Source of the DNA: Chitinophagaceae bacterium
Lineage (GTDB): Bacteria; Bacteroidota; Bacteroidia; Chitinophagales; Chitinophagaceae
Assembly: GCA_016720585.1 (NCBI GenBank)
Contig: JADKKH010000004.1
Span: 62,001 to 126,000, forward strand
DNA: 64,000 bases
Direction: 5' to 3'
Shown here: in pieces, positions 1 to 8,456 of the stretch
How positions within the stretch are numbered: position 1 is the first letter of the stretch
How the letters are laid out: every line of letters begins with the position of its first letter
Program-made: the position numbers and the translations under genes
Notes under the pieces: generated by a model
What the model was told of the DNA's origin: nothing
Databases searched by the model: none
What the model saw: the letters and a program-made list of their open reading frames with translations, nothing else

Positions 1-1170
1 TGGTGCTGTTTCCTTTCTCAGCGATTGCGGATCCACTTCTTTACCACTGCTGTCAAAATAATAGGGTGGATGTGGCAGGTAAAAATGTGCATAGATGAAT
101 TCAGGCTTTTCCTTTTTCTTTCCGGCTTCTTCTTTTACTTTTCGCAGGAAAAGATTGTTATTATGCAGGTTCTGGTAAACGAGCCTATCCGAAAACCATT
201 TAATCCTGAATTTTCCCACGAATAGCATGTACCCAAGATCTTTTTTCAGGCGGCTGAATAAGGTTTGTTCCGTGATAAGTCTGGCTTTTAAGGGAAGAAA
301 TGACTGGTTGACCATTGAAGGTTCTCCTTCAAGGTCGAAAACGGAATAATTGACAATCTTATAGCCGTTATTCATTAGATAGCCCGTAACTCCATTGTTT
401 CTGATCAGGTCATTACACATGGCGTAGTCTTCAATACTGCAGGCATGCACATCTTTGATTCCACCCAGGTAGGACATGTTGAGAATGGAGGCCATGGAGA
501 AAGGAGTGAAATTATAGTTGCTTCTGCTTCCCGAAATAAGATGAAAGCCTCTTTTGGTTAATGCAGTGTCAAATTGGGAATTATCATAATTCCAGCTTTG
601 TTTCAAGGTTGATGATGCAGCGTATTCATCAAAAAGGAGAAAATAAATATCCGGGTGCGAACAGGTAGTACAGGCTGTTGTTTGGGAAGTAAAACCGTTT
701 GCAGCGATTTTTTGTTTTTTTTCCGCAGGCAGGCTGATCAGTAAAACCAGGTCTACCAAAATAAATAGAAGCATCAAAAGTGAAAGAAAATAATTTAACC
801 GGGCCAGGGTTTTTTTATTTTTTTTTAGCCAAAAGAATGAAAAGAGCAGGAGCAGAAAAATGATGGGTAAAAGATATTGATAGCGTGAAAATTCTTTGGT
901 GAAGGTATAGTTTTTTAAAAAATCCTGGATGGCGCCAAAGAAAAAGTAGGTAGCCAGTAAGATAAAAGTGTAAACGCCGGCTTTCACTTTGTTTTTAAAG
1001 ACCCATAAACATAATCCAAAAATAACCAGTGCTGCAGACAGGTAGGTCAGCATTAATATACCCATATCCCGGAAATGAATGTAATAATAATGCTCTTTCC
1101 ACCCGTGCAGCACAAAGAACAGGGGGAGTAATAAAAAGGAAAGTGGAGATATTCTGAGAAATTTGTTCAT
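1..1170 (-). CDS. Membrane-anchored sulfatase-like hydrolase/transferase (3' end outside window)
   Basis: Reading the minus strand from an ATG at 1170 gives 390 codons with no stop up to the window edge, so the C-terminus is missing. The first ~160 residues hold about five hydrophobic segments, followed by a short Cys-rich linker (TTCSHPD) and then the start of an alkaline-phosphatase/sulfatase-type domain (PDIYFLLFDEYAA, later SNYNFTPFSMASILNM). In this superfamily these regions carry a metal-binding acid and the nucleophile. The layout resembles LtaS/EptA-like enzymes that act on envelope lipids or glycans outside the inner membrane. The ATG lies 19 bases after the end of a broken paralogue, so the two are tandem copies in one operon. 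The substrate cannot be read from sequence. Confidence 0.8.
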   Translation of the reverse strand, partial: MNKFLRISPLSFLLLPLFFVLHGWKEHYYYIHFRDMGILMLTYLSAALVIFGLCLWVFKNKVKAGVYTFILLATYFFFGAIQDFLKNYTFTKEFSRYQYLLPIIFLLLLFSFFWLKKNKKTLARLNYFLSLLMLLFILVDLVLLISLPAEKKQKIAANGFTSQTTACTTCSHPDIYFLLFDEYAASSTLKQSWNYDNSQFDTALTKRGFHLISGSRSNYNFTPFSMASILNMSYLGGIKDVHACSIEDYAMCNDLIRNNGVTGYLMNNGYKIVNYSVFDLEGEPSMVNQSFLPLKARLITEQTLFSRLKKDLGYMLFVGKFRIKWFSDRLVYQNLHNNNLFLRKVKEEAGKKKEKPEFIYAHFYLPHPPYYFDSSGKEVDPQSLRKETAP

Positions 1171-1189
1171 TATTATTTTACTATGAATA

Positions 1190-2686
1190 TTATTCAAATA
1201 TGAAGCTAGTTGAATCTTTAAGTAGAGGAAGATGTTGTCTAAATTGGGAATTCAGAATAACCCTGAATTGATTTACATTTGAAATGCCGTCGTAAAACCC
1301 TGAATAGTTTCTATTAGGAAATAAGATAGCATTAAAGTTCATGAAATGATATTTATTATCGATTTTTTCAACTGGATTAAACTGATGGAATCCATGGTCA
1401 CTTAATAAAATAATAATAGGTGGTTGTTCTGTGTTTTTTCTGATGAAATCAATTAATTCAAGTAGTTTTCTATTTGTATATTTCAAATAACTCGTATAGC
1501 AATTTTTATTTTCGCGGTTTTTTATCAATAGTAGATGCAAGCTTTGTTTTATTACCAATACTGTCAAAGTAATATGGAAAATGAGGCATAACGAGATGTG
1601 TGTAGACAAATTTAGGACTTCCCCCTTTTTTCATTACCAAATTTCTGGTATGAATCTCTTTTTTTAAATTATATGATAATGTTAAATTTAAGAAATTTTG
1701 TTTTCTGACTCGATGCAAAATTAAACCAAAGATCTTTCCAAAACCTAAAGGTAAAAGTTTGGGAGGTAACTAACGCTTTACTTTCTGGAAGAAATGCAGA
1801 TTTTATTAGTTTTGGATTACCTGTTAAATCAAAGAGAAAATTATAAATTTTATAACCATTTTTTTTAAAAAAAGAAATTACACTATTTTCTTTTATTAAA
1901 ACTGAACAATAATCCAGATCATTATTGTTTAGTGTATTACTTTTCAAATTATCCAGGTAGTTCATGTTCAATAAGGAAGCCATCGAATAGATGGTCCTGT
2001 TATAATTAGAGGTTGATCCCTTGACTACATAGAATCCTCTTGTTTTTAAATTATTTTCAAAATTAGTGTTGTTAAATGAAAATAAATCCTGAAGCTCAGT
2101 TTTTCCAGCGTATTCATCTGCAATAATTAAGTATATATCTGGTTTTGCGCAACTGTCGCATTGTATCATTTCTGAAGGAAATTCTAAAGCTTCGGAGTTT
2201 TTCTTTTTTTGATCTTTACCAATAAAACGCCCAAATCCAGTAATATCATTAGCAGGAAGAGTAAATTCAAATAAGTTGAAATATTGTTGAATTTTCTTTT
2301 TGATTTTTTTATGTAAATGGCAAGTAGTAACAGAAAAGCTAAAGATACAGGCAAGATAAAACTGTATTTTATGATAAATGTGTTGTTGAAATTAACTTTA
2401 AGAAAATCATGCGCACTGCCAAAAAAAAAATTATAAGACATTATTAAGAAAGCAACAAGGTTTGCTTTGAAAAAACTTTTAAATAGCAACCACAAAAGCA
2501 AGAAAGAAATGTAATGAAATTGGCCTTAGAAAAGAAATATAACAGAAAAGTAATGAAAAAAATGAATCCCGATTTAACAGGGATTAAAAAAAAATTTTCT
2601 ATAAACCCATGCAACACAAAAAATACCGATAACAAATAAAGATAGAACGGCTTTGTACGAATGATATGCAGCAGTTTAGTTCTCAT
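1190..2686 (-). pseudogene. Broken tandem paralogue of the membrane sulfatase-like protein
   Basis: Five overlapping minus-strand pieces (2686-2444, 2501-2184, 2169-1669, 1718-1506, 1609-1190) together give the full architecture of the neighbour at 1-1170: membrane segments, then CAKPDIYLIIADEYAG, SNYNRTIYSMASLLNMNY, and near the end a sulfatase-type metal motif (LLSDHGFHQF). The frame changes at least four times, each in or near A/T runs, for example by GATCAAAAAAAG near 2205, where a one-base shift joins the second and third pieces. The start ATG overlaps the end of the upstream methyltransferase gene by 11 bases. The stretch is more AT-rich than its neighbours. It is either a decaying duplicate or an intact gene with homopolymer errors. 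The order and completeness of the pieces make the identification firm. Confidence 0.75.
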
Positions 2687-4061
2687 ATTTTATCATCAGG
2701 TATAAAATTCTTCCGGAAGTTCCGATCGGTTGTTTTTTTTCAATCCGGAAATATGTTTTTAAAGCCTCCTCAAAATTTTCTTCACAATAATCCGAATAAA
2801 TATCTTTTTTCCCGGATAACATCAGCTGGATCTTTTCATCACTTTTCGGAACAAATTCAATGATGAGCCATTTACGGGTTATTTGTCGGAATAAATCTGC
2901 GATACCGGCAAATGGCATGTTTTTCCCGATAGCCAGATGATGGATTACCGCCAGTGCCATTGCAAGGTCTACGCTTGCCCGGTCCATAAATGACGATCTT
3001 TCCCTGTTATTGAGGCCAATGGCCGGAGAAGGGTGTGCTAAGTCAATGATAAGTGGCTGCAGATTCTTTTCCCCCGTTTTCTTCCCGGAAATATAAAGGT
3101 TGTTAATGCAGTTCGGATCGAAATCAGCAGCGATTGTAAATATATTTTTTTCGGCCAGCAAGCGGGAGCATGCACCATCGTTTGCACCCAGGTCGGCAGC
3201 TGTTTTTACAACCGGTAAATCTTCAATCCAATCCTGAATAATTTCTTTCTTGGTGGCTAAGTAATCTTTTCGCTGCGAAGCTTCTGCGTAGTAATCAGAC
3301 CAGGTACTTTTTTGTGCCGTTAATCGTAACCTGTTGATAAGTGTTTCCAGACTCGACAGGAGGTTTAACAATTTTTGTTTCGAAAATGTGGATGCTGGCT
3401 GTTTGTTTGAGCTGTTTTTTAAAGATACCCCGGCATGCAGATGTATATGCAGGTAGGTATGGAAGGATAATTTGCTCCGCAGTGGCAATAATGATCTGGT
3501 TACTGCTAACGGGATCCCTTCGGGATAAGCCAACTGCATTTGATGCAACGGTTGCTTACAGTAATGCATCAAAAGCAAAGGAGAAAGAAAACATTCGCAA
3601 AACTGCCTGTAGGCTATCCAGGGTTCCTTTTCGTTATATTTTTCAAACGAAAGCGTATCTATAAATACCATTCTTCCGTTGTGCCATTGTATATTATAAG
3701 GCGTGGCATCTTTTAATATCAGGCCATAGCCGGCTGATTCTTTTGCTAATTGCAATGTCAGCAAGGCTGCATCTTTAAGCATATCAAAACTCCATTCATA
3801 AGGATAAGAAATGAATTTGACCTGTTCCGGTTTCAGTGTTTTGTAATAGTCCCGGGTACCAGATAAGTTTTCATTGATTATCTCATGTGGAATCAGCCAT
3901 CCTTTTTTTACAAGACTTTCATACAGGCCACTGTTTTGGAAAAAATCGAAATCATCTTTAAAAATTTTATTTACCTGCCTGTAGTACGCATCTGCATAAA
4001 AGAAAATAAACCCCGATGGATCACGGTATGAAGCGGGGTGCTGGGTAAAAGAAGAAGACAT
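2676..4061 (-). CDS. Class I SAM-dependent methyltransferase
   Basis: 461 residues. The C-terminal third is a Rossmann methyltransferase with motif I (AADLGANDGA, about residues 288-297), an acidic end of strand 2 (AADFDPN) and a post-motif region with LAVIHHL. The N-terminal ~280 residues contain a YPYEWSF and LKDATPYNIQW segment typical of large methyltransferases annotated beside surface-polysaccharide genes in Bacteroidota. It is translationally coupled on both sides: TGATG (one shared base) with the small membrane protein upstream, and an 11-base overlap with the sulfatase-like gene downstream. This suggests that it modifies a lipid or glycan also handled by the sulfatase-like enzymes. 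The substrate is unknown. Confidence 0.85.
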   Translation of the reverse strand: MSSSFTQHPASYRDPSGFIFFYADAYYRQVNKIFKDDFDFFQNSGLYESLVKKGWLIPHEIINENLSGTRDYYKTLKPEQVKFISYPYEWSFDMLKDAALLTLQLAKESAGYGLILKDATPYNIQWHNGRMVFIDTLSFEKYNEKEPWIAYRQFCECFLSPLLLMHYCKQPLHQMQLAYPEGIPLAVTRSLLPLRSKLSFHTYLHIHLHAGVSLKNSSNKQPASTFSKQKLLNLLSSLETLINRLRLTAQKSTWSDYYAEASQRKDYLATKKEIIQDWIEDLPVVKTAADLGANDGACSRLLAEKNIFTIAADFDPNCINNLYISGKKTGEKNLQPLIIDLAHPSPAIGLNNRERSSFMDRASVDLAMALAVIHHLAIGKNMPFAGIADLFRQITRKWLIIEFVPKSDEKIQLMLSGKKDIYSDYCEENFEEALKTYFRIEKKQPIGTSGRILYLMIKYEN

Positions 4062-4228
4062 CAGTTTGGAAGGTTTTCATCCGGTTTCTTGGGAGAACGG
4101 GAAAAAAATGCTTTTATATAGTTCTTTATATTTCTAAAAAAGAAAGTAACGCCCAGGGCCGCGGCGATGATCACCTGGACCAGGTAACTTCCACTCCCCG
4201 GATCAATATATAAAAAATCAAGGATCAT
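4061..4228 (-). CDS. Small single-span membrane protein, 55 aa
   Basis: A short frame with one strong hydrophobic segment (residues ~16-31, YLVQVIIAAALGVTFF), a start MILDFLYIDPGSGS and a basic, Pro-rich tail. Similar IDPGTGS-starting membrane mini-proteins occur in Bacteroidota beside sulfatase and methyltransferase genes; I recall this as a family pattern and have not searched it. The strongest evidence is coupling: its ATG sits in an ATGA overlap with the stop of the M42 peptidase gene, and its TGA shares one base with the ATG of the methyltransferase (TGATG). Such precise packing on both sides is very unlikely for a chance frame. The function is unknown; it may be a scaffold or partner of the membrane enzymes downstream. 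Confidence 0.75.
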   Translation of the reverse strand: MILDFLYIDPGSGSYLVQVIIAAALGVTFFFRNIKNYIKAFFSRSPKKPDENLPN

Positions 4229-5334
4229 AAATAGGCCAGGTTGGTTTTAGGAGATAAAGTTAGTAAAGTTTCATACATCAGTTTGATCGTGTTATCAATA
4301 TCATCCCGATGCAACATTTCTACAGTAGTATGCATATAGCGTAATGGAATAGAAATTAAAACAGAAGGGCAACCATCATTTGAGTAAGCGAAGGAATCTG
4401 TATCCGTACCTGTACTGCGGCTCAAAGCCCTCCATTGCACAGGTATTTTCTTATCGGCAGCCACTTTTTCAACAACGGCCAGTAATTTGTTATGAACAGC
4501 CGGTGCATAGGATAAGGAGGGCCCTTTGCCGGTACTGATATCGCCTTCAATGTTTTTACTGATCATGGGCGTTGTGGTATCATGCGTAACATCAGTAATA
4601 ATGGCTATGTCCGGTTTAATTCTCCGGGCAATCATTTCTGCCCCGCGTAGTCCGATCTCTTCCTGTACCGCATTGACTATATACAAACCATAAGGAAGTT
4701 TCTTTTTGTTTTCTTTCAGCATTCGCGCCACTTCGGCGATCATAAAACCACCAATACGGTTATCGAAAGCACGTCCCACATAATTGCCATTGGCCAGTTC
4801 ATCAAAACCATCCTGGTATGTAACCACAGCTCCAATATGGATACCCAAAGCCGCAACTTCTTTCTTGTTCCTGGCACCACAATCCAGCCAAAGATTATCT
4901 GTTCTGGGGATGGGTTCTTTCTGGTCGGGGTTGCTAATTCTTGTATGTATGGCCGGCCAGCCAAATACGGCTTTCACCGCACCTTTTTTTCCATGAATAA
5001 GTACCCGGGAAGCCGGTGCAGTCTGATGGTCAACGCCGCCGTTTCTTTTTAAATAGATCAATCCATCCGGAGTTACATAATTGACAAACCAGCTTATTTC
5101 ATCCGCATGCGCCTCGATCACTATTTTGAACTTATGATCCGGATTGATTATACCAACAGCAGTTCCATAGGGATCCAGATAATTGGTATCCACAAAAGGC
5201 TTCAGGTATTCAATCCAGAGCTTCTGTCCCCAGGTTTCAAAACCGACAGGCGATGCATTGTTAATATAGGACTTGAAAAATTCAAATGCCTTCTCTGAAA
5301 TGATGGTTTTTTTTGCTCTCACTGATTTTGCCAT
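4225..5334 (-). CDS. M42 family metallo-aminopeptidase
   Basis: 369 residues, the usual length for M42 glutamyl/aminopeptidases and related cellulase-M proteins. Visible family features are the metal His in VIEAHADEIS, the FDNRIGG segment with the bridging Asp, and EEIGLRGAE with the catalytic and metal Glu pair. A C-terminal His (YMHTTVEM) completes the di-metal site. It is probably a cytosolic, tetrahedral dodecamer that trims peptides from the N-terminus, as in the family. It is second in a minus-strand operon, starts 10 bases after the UbiA-like gene and shares ATGA with the small protein after it. The functional link to the downstream envelope genes is not obvious. Confidence 0.9.
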   Translation of the reverse strand: MAKSVRAKKTIISEKAFEFFKSYINNASPVGFETWGQKLWIEYLKPFVDTNYLDPYGTAVGIINPDHKFKIVIEAHADEISWFVNYVTPDGLIYLKRNGGVDHQTAPASRVLIHGKKGAVKAVFGWPAIHTRISNPDQKEPIPRTDNLWLDCGARNKKEVAALGIHIGAVVTYQDGFDELANGNYVGRAFDNRIGGFMIAEVARMLKENKKKLPYGLYIVNAVQEEIGLRGAEMIARRIKPDIAIITDVTHDTTTPMISKNIEGDISTGKGPSLSYAPAVHNKLLAVVEKVAADKKIPVQWRALSRSTGTDTDSFAYSNDGCPSVLISIPLRYMHTTVEMLHRDDIDNTIKLMYETLLTLSPKTNLAYL

Positions 5335-5344
5335 AACATTATTT

Positions 5345-6250
5345 TTAGGATGAACCTATTAGAAAAGCGAAGATAAGCAGCAGGGCTTTAACAATCATCA
5401 GGCCGTCATACCGGATGACAAAAGCCGCCTCATCTTTCATATGGGAAAACCGGTAATACAATAAAAAAAGTAACAGGATAGGGATAAAAAAAGCGGCATA
5501 AAAAACGGGCTTATTTATACCCATCGTAAACAGGAGCCATAAAGCAGAAATAAAGCTTAACAGGGGCATTACGATTTTCCCATACCGGAGACTTTTTGCA
5601 GGACCCATTAACACGGCAATGGTTTTAATACCATCCTGTTTATCTTCCTCATAATCTTTAATGTTGAACAACAAACTTAAGGCTGCTATGAAGAAAAAAC
5701 GATTTATAAACAGGACCAGTAATGTATTGTTTGTGAATCCTGAGGTTTCATCCGGGAGCATCAGTACCGGCAGCACTACGGTAGTAAAGCTCCAGATAAA
5801 ACTAAGGGATGCCATTTTTAGCCAGCCAATCTGCCGGAGACTTTTTTTATTCCAGGGATTCAGGGGGTAGGAGTAACCCAAAGCCAGCAATGGAATGATG
5901 ATAAACCAGGCAAGATTTGGGTAGTTAAAAGCGCCGAATTTTTCAAAAATGGATTTGTAATGGTAAACGGCAACGCAACTGATAAGTATAAAACTCAGGA
6001 AAATGATACTCAATAAGAATTTTTCATTTTGCCTGCACCAATCCATCCGGCTTCCTGATTTTTCATTTCTGCTTTTTACAAAATAATGGAGGCCATAAAT
6101 AAAAACAGTACCAAAAAAAATCAGGATGAGATACCAGTTGAGTGAGGGCGGCAGGCCCAGCAGGATAAAGGTTTCATAGGTCAGTGATAAAGCACAGGTG
6201 GCAATAAAAAAATTACTGTAAACAATAAAAAAGCGAAGGTTCTTAACCAT
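5345..6250 (-). CDS. UbiA-superfamily prenyltransferase-like membrane protein
   Basis: 301 residues with about eight or nine hydrophobic segments. The second Asp-rich motif of UbiA enzymes is intact (NIKDYEEDKQDGIKT). The first motif, normally NxxxDxxxD between helices 2 and 3, is not recognisable: the matching place reads IYGLHYFVKSRN. UbiA proteins transfer prenyl chains to aromatic or sugar acceptors, so this version may be a divergent enzyme or have lost activity. It heads the minus-strand operon, with only 10 bases to the M42 gene. A palindrome stands directly upstream of its ATG, between it and the lipoprotein gene, and may separate their transcription. Confidence 0.75.
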   Translation of the reverse strand: MVKNLRFFIVYSNFFIATCALSLTYETFILLGLPPSLNWYLILIFFGTVFIYGLHYFVKSRNEKSGSRMDWCRQNEKFLLSIIFLSFILISCVAVYHYKSIFEKFGAFNYPNLAWFIIIPLLALGYSYPLNPWNKKSLRQIGWLKMASLSFIWSFTTVVLPVLMLPDETSGFTNNTLLVLFINRFFFIAALSLLFNIKDYEEDKQDGIKTIAVLMGPAKSLRYGKIVMPLLSFISALWLLFTMGINKPVFYAAFFIPILLLFLLYYRFSHMKDEAAFVIRYDGLMIVKALLLIFAFLIGSS

Positions 6251-6255
6251 GCTGC

Positions 6256-6281
6256 AAACCTGCCTGCCGGCAGGCAGGTTT
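6256..6281. repeat. Perfect 26-bp GC-rich palindrome
   Basis: AAACCTGCCTGCC followed immediately by its exact reverse complement. It lies between the lipoprotein gene's stop codon, which it touches, and the UbiA gene start. It could form a 13-bp stem in RNA of either strand. A T-run of only three bases follows, so it would be a weak intrinsic terminator. CCTGCC-type palindromes recur in Bacteroidota intergenic regions, which suggests a dispersed repeat. Confidence 0.7.
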
Positions 6282-6744
6282 ACTGCCTGAACACAATTAT
6301 TCGGGGCGAGTTTATTGTATCGCTGGTATTTCCTGCTTTATCACGTACAGCCAACCTTAAAATAAGCGTATCCAGCTCTCTTTGGGGAGGGTTGGATCCG
6401 GGAATAAAGGGCGGGTTTGAAGCGGATAAAATATTCTGATAATCCAACGAAACCTGAATCTCTGTGCGGGTATTTACCGGAAATACGGGAAATGGAAAAC
6501 GTATGGTATCGCGTATAGTTGGTCGTACCCGGAGGTTCTGTCTTTGTTTGATGATAATAACAGAATCCCGGACATCACCTTCTTTATCGGTACATTCCAA
6601 TGAAAGCAGCAATGTCCCGTTCAAGGGGATAAAATTGGTATTTATTGATTTGATCTTGATAGTGGGCTTTGTCAGGAACTTATCTTTGTTGCAGGCAAGA
6701 ACGGCGACTACAAAAGCGGTGAACACGAATAAACTGAGTTTCAT
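6280..6744 (-). CDS. Hypothetical lipoprotein
   Basis: 154 residues. An N-terminal signal (MKLSLFVFTAFVVAVLAC) ends in a clean lipobox with Cys18, then NKDK, so a lipid-anchored envelope protein is expected. The rest is probably beta-rich (IKIKSINTNFIPLNGTLLLSLECTD split by turns) and could be an immunoglobulin-like or cadherin-like fold: it has DKEGDVRDS and a late VRDKAGNTSD segment, as seen in Ig-like adhesion repeats. No catalytic motif is visible. It is divergent from the LuxE-like gene, with a -7 box 21 bases before its ATG. Confidence 0.75.
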   Translation of the reverse strand: MKLSLFVFTAFVVAVLACNKDKFLTKPTIKIKSINTNFIPLNGTLLLSLECTDKEGDVRDSVIIIKQRQNLRVRPTIRDTIRFPFPVFPVNTRTEIQVSLDYQNILSASNPPFIPGSNPPQRELDTLILRLAVRDKAGNTSDTINSPRIIVFRQ

Positions 6745-6764
6745 GGCAACATTTTAAGTAAAAA

Positions 6765-6772
6765 CAAATTTA
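6765..6772 (-). promoter_or_regulatory. Bacteroidota-type -7 box (TAAATTTG)
   Basis: On the minus strand TAAATTTG fits the TANNTTTG consensus and ends 20 bases before the lipoprotein ATG at 6744. A TTTG upstream is spaced only 14 bases away, shorter than the usual 19-21, so the -33 element is uncertain. Confidence 0.4.
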
Positions 6773-6790
6773 CAATTTTTACATCACAAA

Positions 6791-7777
6791 ATGGGTATGG
6801 GGGAAGAATGGAATCATAAAATTTTTTCAGTCAGGGAAGCCGGTTTTGAGTCGCTGGCAATTGAAATATTCAAATTTCAGTTTGATAATAACCCTGTTTA
6901 CCGGGCCTATACCAAGGCTTTGCATATTAACCCTGCCACAATTACCGGCCTGGAACAAATACCGTTTCTGCCCATTCGTTTCTTTAAATCTCACCCGGTA
7001 CTGACAACCCTCTTTGAACCAGAACTGGTATTTGAAAGCAGTGGAACGACCCCGGGAAACCGGAGCCGGCATTTTCTAAAAGACCTTTCCTTGTATGAAG
7101 AGAGTTTCAAAAAAGGTTTCCAGAATTTTTATGGCCCGGAAAAGGACTGGTGTATCATCGGTCTGTTGCCATCTTACCTGGAAAGAAAAAATTCTTCACT
7201 GGCTTTTATGGTTGATAAACTGATCCGGTCCAGTGAGCATCCTCAAAGCGGGTTTTACCTGGATGAATATGAAAAATTATTTTCTGAATTGAAAGGATTG
7301 GAAAACCGGAAACAAAAGACCCTGCTTATCGGCGTCACATTTGCTTTGCTGGATTTTGCAGAGAAATATTCAATGCCCCTGCGGTATACCACTATTATGG
7401 AGACAGGTGGCATGAAGGGCAGGAAAAAAGAAATGATCCGGCAGGAAGTGCATGAGGTCTTGAAAATGAAATTTGGGGTGCATACGATTCATGCTGAGTA
7501 TGGGATGACGGAACTTTTATCGCAGGCTTATTCAAAGGAAGAAGGTATCTATTATTGTCCGTCCTGGATGAAAGTGATGCTGCGGGATGAAGAAGATCCA
7601 TTATGGGTAAAAAAATCAGGTACGGGCGCTGTTAATATTATTGACCTGGCTAATTTGTATTCCTGCAGTTTTATTGCCACAGATGATGCAGGGAAGGTGA
7701 ATGATAACGGGAGTTTCGAGATACTGGGACGTATGGATGGAAGCGATCTTCGGGGTTGCAGTTTACTGGTGGTATAA
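6791..7777 (+). CDS. LuxE-family acyl-protein synthetase-like protein
   Basis: 328 residues related to LuxE and adenylate-forming acyl transferases. The phosphate-loop-like motif FESSGTTPGNRSRH (about residues 77-90), ETGGMKGRKKEM (about 205-216) and HAEYGMTELLSQAYS (about 235-249) match the A3, A4 and A5 regions of the ANL superfamily. LuxE activates fatty acids by adenylation; in Bacteroidota such stand-alone copies probably activate an acyl or aryl acid in envelope or pigment metabolism. An in-frame ATG six bases downstream could be the true start. It is alone on its strand, divergent from the lipoprotein and convergent with the phosphoribosyltransferase. Confidence 0.8.
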   Translation: MGMGEEWNHKIFSVREAGFESLAIEIFKFQFDNNPVYRAYTKALHINPATITGLEQIPFLPIRFFKSHPVLTTLFEPELVFESSGTTPGNRSRHFLKDLSLYEESFKKGFQNFYGPEKDWCIIGLLPSYLERKNSSLAFMVDKLIRSSEHPQSGFYLDEYEKLFSELKGLENRKQKTLLIGVTFALLDFAEKYSMPLRYTTIMETGGMKGRKKEMIRQEVHEVLKMKFGVHTIHAEYGMTELLSQAYSKEEGIYYCPSWMKVMLRDEEDPLWVKKSGTGAVNIIDLANLYSCSFIATDDAGKVNDNGSFEILGRMDGSDLRGCSLLVV

Positions 7778-7805
7778 ATAGGTTCAAATTGCTTATAACT
7801 TTTTT

Positions 7806-8447
7806 CTATCCCGTATCTTTTAATTTTCTCCATTTATCCAGGTAATATAAAACCTCTTCATCACTTACCTGTTCGAAGTCCTTGTAAAAAGCCCCAACAC
7901 CATAAAATTCTTCCGGGATAATAACGGCCACTACGTCATCCACCTCATAGGATAATTTATCAACAGCATCGGCTGATGCTACCGGAACAGCAATGACAAT
8001 TTTACCCGGATCAGCTTTTCGCAGTACACGAACTGTTCCCAGCAATGTATTCCCCGTGGCTATTCCATCATCTACAATGATCACCGTTTTTCCGGTTAAT
8101 GACTCCGGTTCTCTGTCTCCCATGAATTTTACATACTGTTCTTTCAGTTTATGGCGTATTTTATCCACTTCCTGGCTGATATAAGCATCATCGACATTTT
8201 CATGAGGAATAACAAAGTAATCAGAAAGGCTGGCCGCTCCGATAGCATATTCCTTATTCAGCGGGTGGCCAATCTTTTTGGTGAGAACCATTTCAATGGG
8301 TAAGCCCAGTTCTTTAGCAACTTCAAAAGCAACCGGAACACCTCCCCGGGGTACGGCCAGTATCACACCCGGGATGCCTTTATATTTTTTTAAACGGGCT
8401 GCCAGCATTTGCCCGGCTTCTGTTCTGTCTTTAAAATACATGGTCAT
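7806..8447 (-). CDS. Phosphoribosyltransferase-fold protein of the stress island
   Basis: 213 residues with the type I PRTase fold. The PRPP-binding loop is TVIIVDDGIATGNT at residues 121-134, and AVPRGGVPVAFEVA (31-44) matches the flavodoxin-like start of this subfamily. Unlike purine salvage enzymes, this group is usually found next to, or fused with, alpha/beta hydrolases and erythromycin-esterase-like domains; Rv2030c of Mycobacterium, a dormancy-regulon gene, combines PRTase and esterase. Here the hydrolase is 9 bases upstream in the same operon and the esterase is divergent 1.3 kb away. The substrate is unknown. Confidence 0.85.
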   Translation of the reverse strand: MTMYFKDRTEAGQMLAARLKKYKGIPGVILAVPRGGVPVAFEVAKELGLPIEMVLTKKIGHPLNKEYAIGAASLSDYFVIPHENVDDAYISQEVDKIRHKLKEQYVKFMGDREPESLTGKTVIIVDDGIATGNTLLGTVRVLRKADPGKIVIAVPVASADAVDKLSYEVDDVVAVIIPEEFYGVGAFYKDFEQVSDEEVLYYLDKWRKLKDTG

Positions 8448-8456
8448 TATTTTTTG

